Below are positions 13,182-25,572 of a stretch of 64,000 nt of DNA, in pieces. A model generated the notes under the pieces. The model searched no databases. It was not told the DNA's origin and was given only the letters and a program-made list of their open reading frames with translations. The stretch lies in assembly GCA_024362935.1 (NCBI GenBank), contig JANCRA010000009.1, positions 10,372,001 to 10,436,000 of the forward strand, given 5' to 3'. Source of the DNA: Setophaga petechia (taxonomy: Eukaryota > Chordata > Aves > Passeriformes > Parulidae). Each line of letters begins with the position of its first letter. The first letter of the stretch is position 1. The translations under genes were made by a program, and so were the position numbers.

Positions 13182-13720
13182 AACAAACTACAGACTTGGC
13201 ATGGAAATTGGTATGTGTTTTGTGCCTATCTTCTAATAGTAGGAGAAATAAAAGAATAAAATAAAAAGTTGGAGGCAAGAAGCAGAGTGTGAAAGAGACA
13301 TCAGACAGTGAGACAGGTGAGGAAAGAACATCACTAGTCCTGGGTCCATTGATTCAGTCAACAGGGTGTCCAGGGTCCTGAGGGCAAGTTTTCCCTCTCT
13401 TGGGATTAGGTTTCTTGCTCTTCATGTAAATGAGTGAGCATGAGGAGTCCATTCTTCTAGACCTTTCTGTCCATGGACCTTCAGTGCTGTCAATCCCACC
13501 TACTGGATTTATTTATGGTGCTCAGTGCAGCCCCACTTCTTGACCCCACCTCTGCACTTGCACTGTCCTTTATGTTGTGCAGTCCCCATGAACCAGGAGA
13601 GAGAATGTGGCCCCAAAAAGGTGCTGCCAGACCTCTGTACAGCCCCCCTGTTCAGCCATGTCCTGTTCTAAGCTATCCACTTGATTGGCCTTTGGTGTTT
13701 GAGGCATAGCAATGCATTAA

Positions 13721-15684
13721 CTCCATACTGCCCAGGCTTCTACAAGCATGCATTAATATAGCTTGTTGCCCAGGATATTTGCAGAGTCAGTCCAAGCCCT
13801 TTGGGATGCTGGTCTATGCTGAAACCTGAACTACTATATTTTTCCCGGGATTTATTTGACTAAAGCTAGCACAAACTGCAACCACATCTCCATTTGATAC
13901 GTAGACATGGCCTTCAGAACAGATTGATTTGGTCTAATTTCAGTCCTCTAATAGATGCATACCCACTTATATATTATGTGAAAATAAATATGTATCTAGA
14001 ATCAATTTTGCAGAATCTGTCTTTGGAGCAGAATAGTGTCAGGCAACAGTGCAGGATATGGATGACTGGGAGGCAGCTCTGAAAAAAAAAAGAGAGGGCA
14101 AAAGTACTAATGTTCTTCCTAAGAGAAATAAATTATATGAACCTTCAGAGAAGGCAGGCTAATCTCTAATTTCAAAATAGGCACTTTGGAGGGGTTTATA
14201 AACTGCTGATTTCAGAAGACAACTGAATCATCTGCAGTGCTGATTTGCTCAAAGTAATATTACAACTTAAAACTAATTTGTGCCCTAATATTTTTATTGT
14301 ATCATCTCACTGAAAAGTGACTATATACAAATAATCAGCTACATCATTAAACTTGTGCTTTTTCAGTTATTTGTTACATTCTCTTCAATAAAGCATTACA
14401 CAATGCATGTACACTCCTCAGTACCTCACGAGTGGGGCAGGGCAGGTTTTGATTATTTTTCTTTAGTGACTCATGTTATAAAAAAATCTGTGTTAATATA
14501 TGGTGCACCATAAAAATTATCTGAGGTTTTGATAAATGCTAAATGTTTAAAATGCTATCTGAATATTCCATTTTTTACTAAGGCACATGATCTGTTTTGA
14601 ACATTTTATAAGGATTTGGCATGGTTGACAACAAGTTAATGTAAATAAAATGTACATAGATCTAAAATAAATGTACATTAATTCAATATTACCACGATTA
14701 TTTCTATGTCATAGCTTTCACTTGATACAGCTTCAAGGTAGCCAATTGAAAGTTTAGGACAAAATAATGAAGAAAGAAGAAGAAAGATAAAAAAATTTTA
14801 CTAACCTGTTCTTATATAAGAGTGCCATGAATTAGAAGAGAACGCCAGAGAATTTGAGACTAAATATTCAGAGATATTCCCTCCCCACCCTCTGGAACTG
14901 TGCTGTGCTTTAGATTGCAGAAATAGGAAAGAGAGGAAGGTACATCTCTCTCTCTCAGCCTAACCACAGACGTGTCTCAGCTCAATAGGATTAAAGGTAA
15001 TTTCCTGACTGTCTCTTGGGGAACTTGGAGGTGTTTTATGGCTAAATACCTGACTTAGGGCTGTGCCTAACAGATATGTTTTTGCCTTGAACTAATAAAG
15101 AAGAGTGTTTTCCATTTAGTAGCTCCAGACTGTTGCTCTGGCCATCTGGCAACTACTCCTGTACATATTTAACATTCTATTTTCTTGATTTTATGAAAGG
15201 AACTATTTGCATAGTAGATTTCAAAGTAGAAATATTTTAATGTGCAAATACTGGTTCAAAAAGTATTTCAAAACCTCATGGGTAAAGAAAAATACCATTG
15301 AAGTGTGCAAGGTGCAAGGTTTTACAGACAGAATTTTTTTAAAACACTCATATTTATTTCCACAGACTACAATTCTTCAACATAATGAAGACCTCATGGA
15401 TTTCAGATACACAGCATGCCAGCAATAAGGCGGGACACGAATTTTTATGCACAAATTACATTTCAAAAGCTCATGTGGAGATCAAAAACTGCTAGATAAC
15501 TGTTCAATAAAGTAGAATTTCCAGGAAGTTTTCCCAAATGTCATATTTATTCATATGGACTACAGTAACATCAAGATCTCCAAAATTATTAAGACCAATT
15601 ATTATAACAGCTACTGAAATAGATGTTCAGATACTGCCAGAGAAATCAGGCAATTGGAAGTGAAGTAATATAGTGCAGGACCAT
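13721..15684. other. AT-rich non-coding DNA, no gene seen
   Basis: Open frames are short and unrecognised. The stretch 14280-14700 is a dense run of AT-rich words with repeated TGTACAT motifs and few simple repeats. It has the look of either neutral AT-rich DNA or a conserved non-coding element; only a cross-species alignment could tell. Confidence 0.5.
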
Positions 15685-15900
15685 AGAAATGTTGCCTGAA
15701 GAGATCTCTAGGCATGGCACAATCCAATCTCCTGCTTAAAATGGGATTATAGCTCAGACCATGCCAGGTCAGTCAGGGTTTTGTATAAATTCTTCAAAGT
15801 CTCTGACAATAGAGATTCTACATCCCTCCTGAAATGAACATTTTTCATTATGTTTTATCTGAATTTTGTGTGCTTCAATTTGTCACCATTTTCCCTTACT
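15685..15900 (-). mobile_element. CR1-type LINE 3' region, minus strand
   Basis: The plus strand shows the familiar antisense of an avian CR1 3' end in order: AATCCAATCTCCTGCTTAAA (15721-15740), then a CAGGTCAGTCAGGG-type block, then ACAATAGAGATTCTACATCC (15805-15824), then a worn version of the T-rich block that follows in CR1. Divergence is high and there are small indels. The element therefore lies on the minus strand with its 3' end near 15685. It is a truncated, inactive copy. No target duplication was identified. Confidence 0.65.
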
Positions 15901-18900
15901 TAAGATAATAAATGAAGTAATTGACACGACCACAAATTAAGCTGCACAGCTTTTTCTCTGCATACGGAGCAAACTTCCTGCGCTGAATGCTGATTGAAAC
16001 ATGGCAAAGCATCGTGTTTTCTTGAAACTGGATTTCTACTGGAAGATATTTCAAGTCTCACTGGAGAATATCAAAATTTCTGAAGATGACACCTGAAGTT
16101 GAAAGATGAAATAGTAGACACAATGATCCTTACAGATCCCTTCAGTTTTGAGATATTCTGTACAGACATGCCTCTGCCCATCAATGTGTGTCTCTTTCTT
16201 GTTAGACACTTTGAGCTTTTAGTTTTTGAGCTTTTTTGCAGCAGAGTAAAAATGGTAGATACTTTTACAGCACCCACACAATGCATCAAGAAACTGGGGC
16301 CAGATTAGAAAATTTATATATCCAGCAAGCCCTTCTAACTGCTCTACTAATTCCTGTCATACCATATTAAAAAGTATACAATTCTAGCCCACTAATACTA
16401 GCAAGAGTGAAGGGCCGCAAGTCAAAGCCTGTTTCACCTTTAGATTCAGGTTATAGATCCAAGTGTAGCTCTCTAAACATGAAGTATGAAATTCAGGCTC
16501 CTCTTCACCTCTTTGTAGTTGCTTTGGTGAGAGTGTCCATCACTGAAGAGGTGCACAAGCTCTCAGTGTAGTCAGTGGAGGCTATGGACTGAATTGTGGA
16601 AACACAGGTTTCCAGGCCATGTCAGCTGAGAGTGCATCCTGCCAGGCCCTTCCAGGCAGACTTTCCTTTCCCTTCCTAGGAGCCAGAGCCTGAGTAACAA
16701 CTCCACTCAACAGCAGTACCTGCTTCATTGCTCCCTGGTTCCTCCTCCTTCTCCCCCTCCCTCACTCATGTCTGCCCTGCAGCTGCTTCTGTATTGCTGC
16801 AATGGCCTACGCAGCTGCTCGGTGACTCAGGCTGGGAAAATGAAACACATTTTAAAAAATTAAAAAAAAAAAAAAACAAACATGGTGTTTGTTTTGTCAG
16901 ATTATTCTTAATCCAGCCCATGGATTATACAGACAATGAGAACTGAAATCCAACACCACACCATGGACACAGCCCCTGGTAGATTTCATTTTATACAAAA
17001 TGTTGCTCCCTCACAAAACTGCCATCAGCGGATGCCATCTCAAAACTAGATGGAGTTATTTCCTATCTTCTCAAAGAGAGCATCATGACTGTCAACAATT
17101 CTTCCATCACTTGAATCTCCTGTCCGACTTCTTTCAAACATTCATTAGTCTGAGCTGAAACTCCCTCATAAAACTTCAAAGAATCTGAGACAATTTCCTG
17201 AGAGGAGCAGAACATGGATGCAACACAGTACCCAACTTTGAGGACTTATTGGACTGAAAAGCACACAGCAAATTTTTACCCAATTCAGTACTAAAAATTG
17301 GCAAAAAATGAAAATAAAGTTCTTTGACTTTTTTCACCCCATGTTAAAGGAATTGAAATTGTTGTTTAAATTAAGCTTTCTACCAGCTTGTTTGCTGTAC
17401 TAGGATTTCTGGTCTTCCTAGTTCTGTGGACTGTAAGGCAAAAGTTGATTCCAGGCCCACTGAAGCAAGTGGCAAAACACCAGATGACAGGGATTTTAGC
17501 AAAGAGACCTTGGAAAACAGTTGCGGTTTGTTTGCCATATTTGCTCGCAAATACATTTTCGCACTTGAAAATATCTCAAAATCTACTACATAAATGTTGC
17601 TTAAAGAAGCAGTAAAATTCAAATCCAAAAAGAAGGCAATACCTAAATAACTCATTTTTCCTGTGTGTGTCAAAACCAGGATAAACAAATGCTAACTGTA
17701 ACCAATTTGTACCTTTTACCCTAAGAGGGGTGATTCCTATGCCACATGTGAGCTATCAGAACAAAGTTTCCAGCAAAACAGAATACTTCAGCTTTTTAAG
17801 TCTCGATTAGAGTTAAAAAGCTCCTAAAAGAGAAAATCCATTTTAGTCCCTGACTGCATGTGTACTCACACTGCAATGAATCAAGAAAGTATACGTAGAA
17901 AGAAACTAAGTAAAACTAGCAAAGACTAACCTTTACTGAATATTATTTAAAACCAGCAGTTGATCACATCAGCTTTGCAGTGACATAGTGCATTCTGCAG
18001 GCACCCATCAGTCAACTACTTGTATCTATTTCTCATTCACTGCCAAGCAAAAAGAAACAAAACAAAATAAGACTTTTTCAGACTTAGACTTAAATATTCA
18101 CTACCTATACTAAGTTTATAAAGGTTCATGTATGACATGGTTTGAGTTGTCCAGATCCTGGGATAGTGTTAGTTGAAATATGTTCATTGCAGTCAGAAGG
18201 ACAGTGCAATTTACAGGGACTTAGTGAGCATCTTCTAATTTGCAACAACTTTATGCAGATGAGATGCCTGGAGGTCTAACTGCGTAATTGGGTGCTAATT
18301 TAAAGAATTAATTTTATTCTTTGTTATCTCAGAATTCACAGGAAAAGATACTCTGCCTGCTTACAGAAAACAGGAGTTGGAACTTAGGATGTGCAAATGT
18401 TGGGGGAAAATTTTAAAAAATTATAATTTCATAATTTTGAATTTTAAAAGTGAACATGAATTGTCATTTAGTATTTGCAGGACTGTCTGGGTAAGCTAAA
18501 TGTGAGAGTTCAAAAGCAGTATTATGTTCCTATCTTTCCTACAAAGAATTAAAATAGATCAATGCCTTATATTGTTACTTCAAAGATTATTCAAACACTG
18601 TTTTATAAAGAAAATATTGAAGCAGCTTCAGTTCACTCTAATAACTGTGATTATTTTTAGCCCCGTTTTCTGTTCAGCAGCTGTCTTCGAAGTATTTTTT
18701 AAAAACACCACCTTCCTCATAGCTCTTTTTAAATTCAAAATTCAAAAATATATCTTCCAAAACCCAACATTGACTTATAAATATTTCCATTGTTTTTTGC
18801 AACCCTGCAGCTCATCAGACAACACTCTGCTAATTCCCTAATTATTATCAGGCCTGTTCCAGTACTGGCTTTTTTAAGAGCCTTAGGAAAAAAATATGAA

Positions 18901-20599
18901 AACAGTTATTCAGGAAAATATTTAGCAAAATGCTGAAAAGAATTTTAGAATTTTCTCACTAGTGGATGACTCCAGTTAATAGAAATGCTTTTTAAACTTT
19001 GATACTGCAGATTAATGTAAATCTGCACTGAAATCCAAGGAAGTTTCAGAGTCAGAAGGCATGGGGAAATGCTGTATATTGATACTGAATTCAGCCTTAT
19101 AGGGCATCACGGAGTGGTGTTGCTCATGACTTTCCAGGAAGCTGTAAAATGTCGCCTTGCAAGCAGACAGTTATTGCCCCCTTTAATTTGTGTTAGAAGG
19201 CTGTCAAAGAACCTCCTCCTTCTGGAGGCAAAAACTCCTCTGTTACCCAGCCTGTCCTAATTCATAACCAGACCATCCTCACTTACGTTGCCATGGTTCA
19301 TTCAATTCGTGTAGTTTTACCCCACCTTGGTTCATATGAAGAATAACTCTGTCTCATTCCTGCCTTCATTCTCCCATGTAAGCCAAGTTATTTTTTCTGC
19401 TCTTTGCATAAACTGTCCATGCCTCTAGTACCACTAATGGCCCTTTGCTAAACTGCTGTAATTTAACCTCATTTGCTTTAAAAGACATTAGCCAGAGCTG
19501 ATCACAGGACATGAAATGTGACCTTCTTAGTGCTTTCCAGTGCATGACATTAACACTGCTGACTTAAGTCAAAAGTTGCTGATGGATCATAGAACATTTA
19601 AACCCTTTACTGTACTCTGAAAACTTTCAAACTCCCACATTAGAAATTCTTGTTACTGGTTTATATGCACGTGACCTTTCATTTTAGCCATGGCTTCTTT
19701 CCAGATGTTGCAGTTTCAACATCCTCCCAAAGAATTCTTTTACAAGGAATATGTCTCCTGCATATGTTTTCTAACATTTGTTTGCCAATGGAAACAGAGA
19801 AAGGTGAACCATAAGAAAGTAGCCTTGAAATCTCAAAATGCTATGTGGTTATCTTCTCTTCAGCCAGCTAATCACCTACCTGAAAATTCCTGTGCTTATC
19901 CACATCATTTCCACCCAACTAGTAATTTTTCAAGAAACACCCTACCTAATGTTTGAAGAAATCCAGATAGATACACAGATATTACATTTTCTTGCCCAGA
20001 AAATAAGCTCTCATATCAGAGTTCTCAGATTAGTCTGGCACATACAACTCTGGTAAATGTGCATTGCCCTTTATGACACTCCCCTTTAACATTCATGTTT
20101 TAATTACTCTTCCTTTCAAGATGTTTCCTAAATCTTTTTTATGCTGCTGAGAAAGAAATAACCCATGACAGCAAATGCAATTGCCTGGATCTTTTCCTTA
20201 CCTTTTTTGTCTATAAGCATTACTACTGCTTTTAAATCTAATATAGTGCTCTCTCTCCCTATATCTGCTATATGTGCCTGCAGCCAGACAGAAATTTTAT
20301 AAGAACCTTCACTGCAAATCCTGAAGCTGACATTCCCCAGGGGAATGAATGGGGTGGGCTTCAGTACAGCCCCTTTTCACATCGCTTACCATGCCTGTCA
20401 CACTTTCATTCCTTTCTCCAAAGTTATCCTCCCAGTCAATGTTATACTTCCTCTCAAAAACTGAGTCAAATACTCAGCTAATCTGGACGTTGATACTATG
20501 TTACTTTACTATTACCATTGTGTCAGGGGAAGTGGTCAATCATTTTTATGGTAAGAGGACCTCCTGGACTGTATTTTAACAGTTTTGTAAAGTTTAATT

Positions 20600-21020
20600 G
20601 GCAATTATATTTTTGCACTTCTCAATTTATGCTATGATATCCTGACTTCAAGGACTTATACCCAAATTTTTGTAAATCCTCTCCTTTTTCCTGATACACC
20701 TCTTGGCAAGGTTAGCTGTCCAGTCAGATTTTCTTGCCAGATTTCATCCTTGCTCAGTGCTCATCTAAAATTACAAACATTAGCTTTATCAGTTCAGGCG
20801 GTCTTCTGTATCAGTTCTTCTAGGTCTGCTGTTTTAAAATCCAGAGCCGTGGTATGTCATTGAGCTAATTCTCCACTGAATTAGACTTAATGCTCAACTG
20901 AAGTTGGATAAACTCACAACTACATTTCCTTTAAGCAATCTTGTGAAATCAGCAAAACCAAATCAAAACTATAATACAGTTGTGTACCCTAGTTCAGTAG
21001 TAACCTGGGTGGTTTGTCAA
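20600..21020 (-). mobile_element. Possible very old LINE-like remnant
   Basis: The run around 20815-20935 (GTCTGCTGTTTTAAAATCC, then a GGTATGTCATTGAGCTAATT block and CCACTGAATTAGACTTAATG) resembles an antisense ancient-LINE segment I recall from other amniote genomes. No reading frame survives and the ends are undefined. This is recall of a pattern, not a proven match. Confidence 0.25.
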
Positions 21021-23110
21021 GGAATGATGGCATTAGGAAATTAAAGCTAATGACCAATAAGTTCAAGCTTTAAAAACTAGAGCTTTCCAAATCCAGCCAT
21101 CTGCCTCTTGATAAATGCTAAATTACAAGAGATTTCCTGTCTTTAGTTTTAAGTTGAATCCTTGTTGTCAGAAAGTGTGGGTAACTATCCACTGATGAGG
21201 TTAGATTACTTGATTTCAGCTGTGACCTGCTTGCTACTCTACATTTGTCATAAGTCACCAGCACACAGTTTAAGTCACAGGCTGCAGCTGAACTGAAATG
21301 CTTACTCCTGACTGAGAGCAATTATCCTGGCTACTGCTTCAAAGTTTGAATAGTAGAGGAAAAATTACTTTCTTCATTCATTTATAAGCTAGATTTCAAG
21401 TTAAATGCCGTAGTGAAATGTGTCTTCAATTAATGGATTTCCTTTTCTTTAAAAAATATAGGTACATACCTACTTAAGACACAAAGATTTTTCAGACAAG
21501 TAAGCAAATTTAAAACCATTACAAACATGAAACAGACCTTTCTTTCTTTCTTCTTTAGACAAGTAATAATGTGGTAAAAATTGGCTTCAACTGAAAGAAC
21601 TGAAAAAAAAGAGAAGTGTAACCAGTAATTTTTTATTTTAAGACAATGACTTATGTTTCATCAATATAATTTCATTCTTATAGGATGCCCACTACCATCT
21701 ATGCCTGTATTCCCATTAGGGGAATTTTGAGGTTTAAAAAATGTCAGGAGACATTTTTTTAGAGTGTGTACCTTAGTTTTTCCCCACATGATGTCTTTCG
21801 GCTGCTGCTTGACCAACACACCTGAAAAAACGTTTTACTGCTGAAATGAATAGCAGTAATGTGCATCCATATTCAAGTAAAGGATATATAAAATGCTGTT
21901 TTAAGAGTCACAGTTGTTTCATTGTAATGAATTTAACAGACAGAAAAGCTTTTCTAACAGTACCATTTAAAAAAAATTACCACAGACAATGGTTAATGTA
22001 TTTTGTCTAACTAAGGCAACATTTTAATTGTGTTTTTTCATTAACACCTAGATTTTTTTTCCTCCAATTTCTAAGAATGAAAGAATATTTCTTTCTCTAA
22101 GAAAAGTGATATTTGACTTTTTGTGTAATTCTTTTTCATTTGTATTAGTGGAAAATGAGAACTGTCTGAAAAAAAAATAAAGGTTTGTTTTTTCCACTTC
22201 AGCTTTCTTCCCTAAAATCAGTTTGGGGAACAGATCTATATTTTTTTTCATTTATTTAATAACACAAAATTAATATGTTTAAAATAATTTAATTTCATGG
22301 ATTTATGAGGGTAAGACTTGGGACCAAAAATCTGCAGGAACATGGATCAGTCTTTCTGAACTCTGAACTGAGTGAAGCCTGTCTGTGCTTGCACAATGAT
22401 GATAAAAAGCTGTTACACATATCTTGCAGTACATACAGCTGAGAAAGAATGAGACAGGCTCCCACTTCCTGCAATAGCTTGAATTTTTAGCTGGAGAAAA
22501 GTCCCTGTAATGGAGAAGTGATGACAGCTTGAAATCCCATTGGAAGTCACACATGGTTCTTAGCTGCTTCTGAAAATATCAGTGGAATAAAGAATGGGAT
22601 ACGATAGGGAGAGCAGAACCTCAACCTGAGAATCAGATTCTGTGGGAAGCCATGGAATATCCAGGCATGCCCAGGCACCCATTTCTGTAGCATCTTAGAA
22701 CAATCTCTAACTCAGGCAGGAACACGGCTTCTTTTGTTTGGGTTGCCAGTCTTTACAATTTACATTCATCCTTATCCCAGTGACAAGTTTCTCCTGTGAC
22801 CATGAGAATACTTTTTATTTGTACTTGCTGCTGTGCTGGCAAAACCATGACACATGATTTCTGTTACTGCCCTGACTGATTAGGAGCTCTGGGTATACAT
22901 TTTGATGGAGATTAACATCCCATCATGTGTTGAACAAAGTTGAACTCTCATGAGGTATATGAGGAGACCGCATTCCTGCAGATCAGATTCTCAAAAGAAA
23001 ACACAACTTAAAACCACATTATTCCAAAGAATAATTTACTGGAATAAATTTTGTATTATGCAGTCTTTAGAAGCAGGAGCATTTTCGGTTTGGCTCTAAA
23101 TATCTACCCA

Positions 23111-23159
23111 CACATCAAAGTCTGGAAATTTCAAACAGTAATAAAGTGTCTTTGATGTG
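23111..23159. repeat. Inverted repeat, 10-bp arms
   Basis: CACATCAAAG at 23111-23120 is the exact reverse complement of CTTTGATGTG at 23150-23159, separated by 29 nt. No flanking target duplication was found. Confidence 0.7.
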
Positions 23160-23932
23160 CAGATGGTACTTTAATTGCCAAAACAAACAAATAAAATGCA
23201 TGGCTTAAAGCCACTCCTACTCTATGTGAGAGATCACTGCTGACAGGTCACTGGACATACCATGGACCAGAAGATGAATGTGTTGTCCCACCAGGCTTTA
23301 GAGAGCATTTGTCTAAGGCAGTATTAAGATACCACATGCAAAGTATGTGCTTATGTTTTCTATTTATGTATCAGTCCTCAAGAAAATACAAGTCTCCAGA
23401 CTAATTAATAACTTTCTAAAAGTGCAATAGCAATATCTAAGCAGCGAATCATTAAATGTAGACACCATTTTGTCTTTTTATGACACTATTCATATTGTTT
23501 TTGTTATTTGCAGGGATTGTAAATCAGGGAAAGTGTTTGCTGAATTCAGGAACATGAACTAAACATAGGCAATAATACCAGTTTTGTAGAGAACAGACAC
23601 AGAATTTGAAATACTGTTCACAAATTGGCAACATGCTCAGAAAATTTAAACTGAAATTCAATAAATGCACTTTGGGAAAGGGGACTCAGATACATGAAAT
23701 ATATATTGGGATCAGATTCCATGTTTATATGAATTCAAAAAAGCATAAGAGATGGGGTTCAACTACCAAAACTGAGCACCCATGTTGTTACAAGAAAACA
23801 TCATGTATATATGTGTAGAGGTACAGTCTAAAAAAGACATGTCAAGGAATCATTCTTTTCAAAGCAGAAAGAATGCTAGACTTGAGATAAAACATAACTG
23901 GGAGTGGAAGATTGCATAAAACATGTAAAATA

Positions 23933-23962
23933 ACCTTCCTTAACATGTACCTTAAGGAAGGT
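23933..23962. repeat. Perfect 11-bp-stem hairpin
   Basis: ACCTTCCTTAA (23933-23943) pairs exactly with TTAAGGAAGGT (23952-23962) across an 8-nt loop. No long precursor-like stem extends it, so a microRNA is not supported. Confidence 0.85.
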
Positions 23963-24237
23963 AAATGTATATGTTTAAGAAGAGAACAGAGTAAGTGGTC
24001 TGAAAAGATTGGTCTGCATGGAAAAGTTGTAAAACTACAATTGTGAGAGGAGAAAGAATAATGATTGCTAAAATACACACATAGTTTTTTTGAAGACAGA
24101 AGAAATAAAATATTTTAACATTACTGTAACAAATACAACATTTAATGGCTTTAATTTATGAGACAAGCTGAACACTAGGAAATACTGGAAATGCAGGGTA
24201 TTGACTTTCCTTAGAAAAAGAAACCACACATGTTGCC

Positions 24238-24252
24238 TTTTTTTTTTTTTTT
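24238..24252. repeat. Poly(T) run
   Basis: An uninterrupted run of 15 T. It could be the antisense tail of a retroposed sequence, but nothing recognisable adjoins it. Confidence 0.85.
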
Positions 24253-24335
24253 AATACCAAGAATATCATCCATGTCCATGAGGTGGGTTATTATTTGTTC
24301 ATCACCATCAATAACCTGTTTCTGAACTCATATGA

Positions 24336-24340
24336 CACAG
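24336..24340. repeat. Target-site duplication CACAG, left copy
   Basis: Matches CACAG at 25568-25572 on the other side of the solo LTR. The adjoining A would allow a 6-bp reading if the LTR ended one base earlier. Confidence 0.8.
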
Positions 24341-24461
24341 TGTCATGGTTTGACACTGGCACAATGCCAGTGCCCCCATGAGAATACCTTCTCCCTGGTG
24401 TCTGCTGTGAGATGGGACCAGAAATAAGCAAAGCAGGTTCCTACTTAGGGGGAAAAAAAAC

Positions 24462-24467
24462 TTTATT
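24462..24467 (-). terminator. LTR poly(A) signal AATAAA
   Basis: Plus-strand TTTATT, about 120 bp from the 3' end of the minus-strand LTR. Its position fits the end of the R region. Confidence 0.6.
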
Positions 24468-25220
24468 AACTAAACTACAAAGAAAAACTAAACTACAAAG
24501 AAATTAAAAAACCACAAGGAAAATGAAAACTGCACAGACACGTCTTCTCCTCCTCCTCACCAAATTCCCTATACATTTCCCAAATCACCAACTCTTGTTC
24601 CAGCACCACCCTTTAGAATGCAATCCTCAATCCATCAAGAGTAGGAGCCCTTCTTTGTGCCATGGGTTTCTCATCACATGTAGCACCTCCCGAAGATCCT
24701 TTGCCATCGTGACATCTTCCTTCCATGCCCAGTGCTCTCACCACTGTGCATGGATGGACCAGGGCTGCTTCGAGGGCTCCTTTTAAGGATGCCTTGTCTC
24801 ATCCAAAAAGGGCACAGTCTCTCCTTCGGGACCTCTGTCCCCCCAATATTTTTTCACCCCCTGAGGCCGAGGGGTACCCACACTGAACCCTCCTGGTTCT
24901 GAGGCCTTGCCTCCCTCTGGAATGCAGTCTCAGTATCACAAGAAAACAGTTCATGGCTATACAAAAAAAGAGTCCAGCAAAAATGCCACTCCATCTCCTC
25001 CATTCCTCCAACATCTCTCTCTCACTTGCCCAGACCTTCATCCCTGGCCCATTGCCTTCTTCATCCTCTACTCTTACCTCTCTTCTAGGAAGGGTTAATG
25101 TTCTGTAAAGTTTTCATTGTCCACAAAGGGTTAAAGCTCTCACAAGCAGCTGGGCTCCTCAGCACGCCTCACCCGCAGTAGCACATGGTATCACATTCCA
25201 AGATAACAGTCCCACACATG

Positions 25221-25289
25221 GCTCTCTCTCTCTCTCCGGGGGGGGGGGCTGTCCTATGGCTCCTGGGGTCTCTCTCTCTCTCTCTCTCT
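25221..25289. repeat. CT/G-run simple repeats inside LTR U3
   Basis: (CT)n at 25221-25236, an 11-G run at 25238-25248 and (TC)n at 25269-25289. These low-complexity runs lie within the LTR promoter region and could differ in length between copies. Confidence 0.9.
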
Positions 25290-25567
25290 TCCACCCTTTC
25301 ACCCTCGGGGGGGCCAGGCCCACCTCTCCCAGGGCCGCATGCCTTTGCCCTCCCCCCGCCCAGCTAGCAGCTGGGCCGGGGAGAGATGCAATGCTTCCCG
25401 CCGGAAATTCAAAGAGGGCTCCGAGGGCGAGAGCCCTGCTTTTAATTCCGTGTTCTCAGAGATGGATCCAATGCTCAAGTGGCCAAACCAGGTGCCAATA
25501 TTAAAATCTGAACACCTATTGGTTACCATAGCATACCCCAGAAATCCCTTTTCCTGTCAAACTGCCA

Positions 25568-25572
25568 CACAG
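25568..25572. repeat. Target-site duplication CACAG, right copy
   Basis: Pairs with 24336-24340 and defines the 5' end of the minus-strand LTR. Confidence 0.8.

Larger units (their letters stand above)
13055..13720 (-). mobile_element. LTR-like block, probable solo LTR of an endogenous retrovirus
   Basis: Read on the minus strand, this GC-richer block has an LTR-like order of signals. A CCAAT motif (GGCCAATCAA) lies at 13681-13690, then a TATA-like ACATAAAGG near 13568-13578. About 390 bp downstream is AATAAA (plus-strand TTTATT at 13176-13181), followed by a T-rich stretch and a final segment ending near GGGATACAACA (13055-13068). The wording around the poly(A) signal (TTTTATTAAC on the plus strand) also resembles the LTR at 24341-25567. 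No internal retroviral gene is present. I could not find matching target duplications, so the ends, particularly near 13720, are approximate. An ERVL-type origin is possible but not shown. Confidence 0.45.
15901..24237. other. Long non-coding stretch, no gene seen
   Basis: No recognisable exon. The plus frame of 105 codons at 18524-18841 and the minus frame of 102 codons at 17380-17688 are unrelated to families I know. The pyrimidine-rich stretch 19050-20600 contains many short frames but no domain; 20600-21020 may be an old LINE (listed separately). Two hairpin-forming inverted repeats (23111-23159 and 23933-23962) are listed separately. Confidence 0.55.
24341..25567 (-). mobile_element. Solo LTR of an endogenous retrovirus, 1.2 kb
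   Basis: On the minus strand the element begins TGGCAGTTTGACAGG and ends CCAGTGTCAAACCATGACA, giving the TG...CA ends of an LTR and imperfect terminal inverted repeats around GTTTGACA. It is flanked by the 5-bp duplication CACAG (24336-24340 and 25568-25572), so the ends are well defined. Signals read in order on the minus strand: an ATTGG/CCAAT box at 25518-25522, a GC-rich U3 with CT and G runs (25220-25460), a TATA-like CTTAAAAGG near 24780, and AATAAA at 24462-24467. There is no internal retroviral sequence, so recombination between two LTRs probably removed the provirus. A 5-bp duplication fits an ERVL- or ERV1-type element; the overall look fits passerine LTRs, but the family name is not assigned. 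Confidence 0.88.

Noticed and set aside
24341..25567. Full endogenous provirus
   Set aside because: There is no second LTR of this type nearby and no gag, pol or env sequence; the duplication flanks a single LTR.
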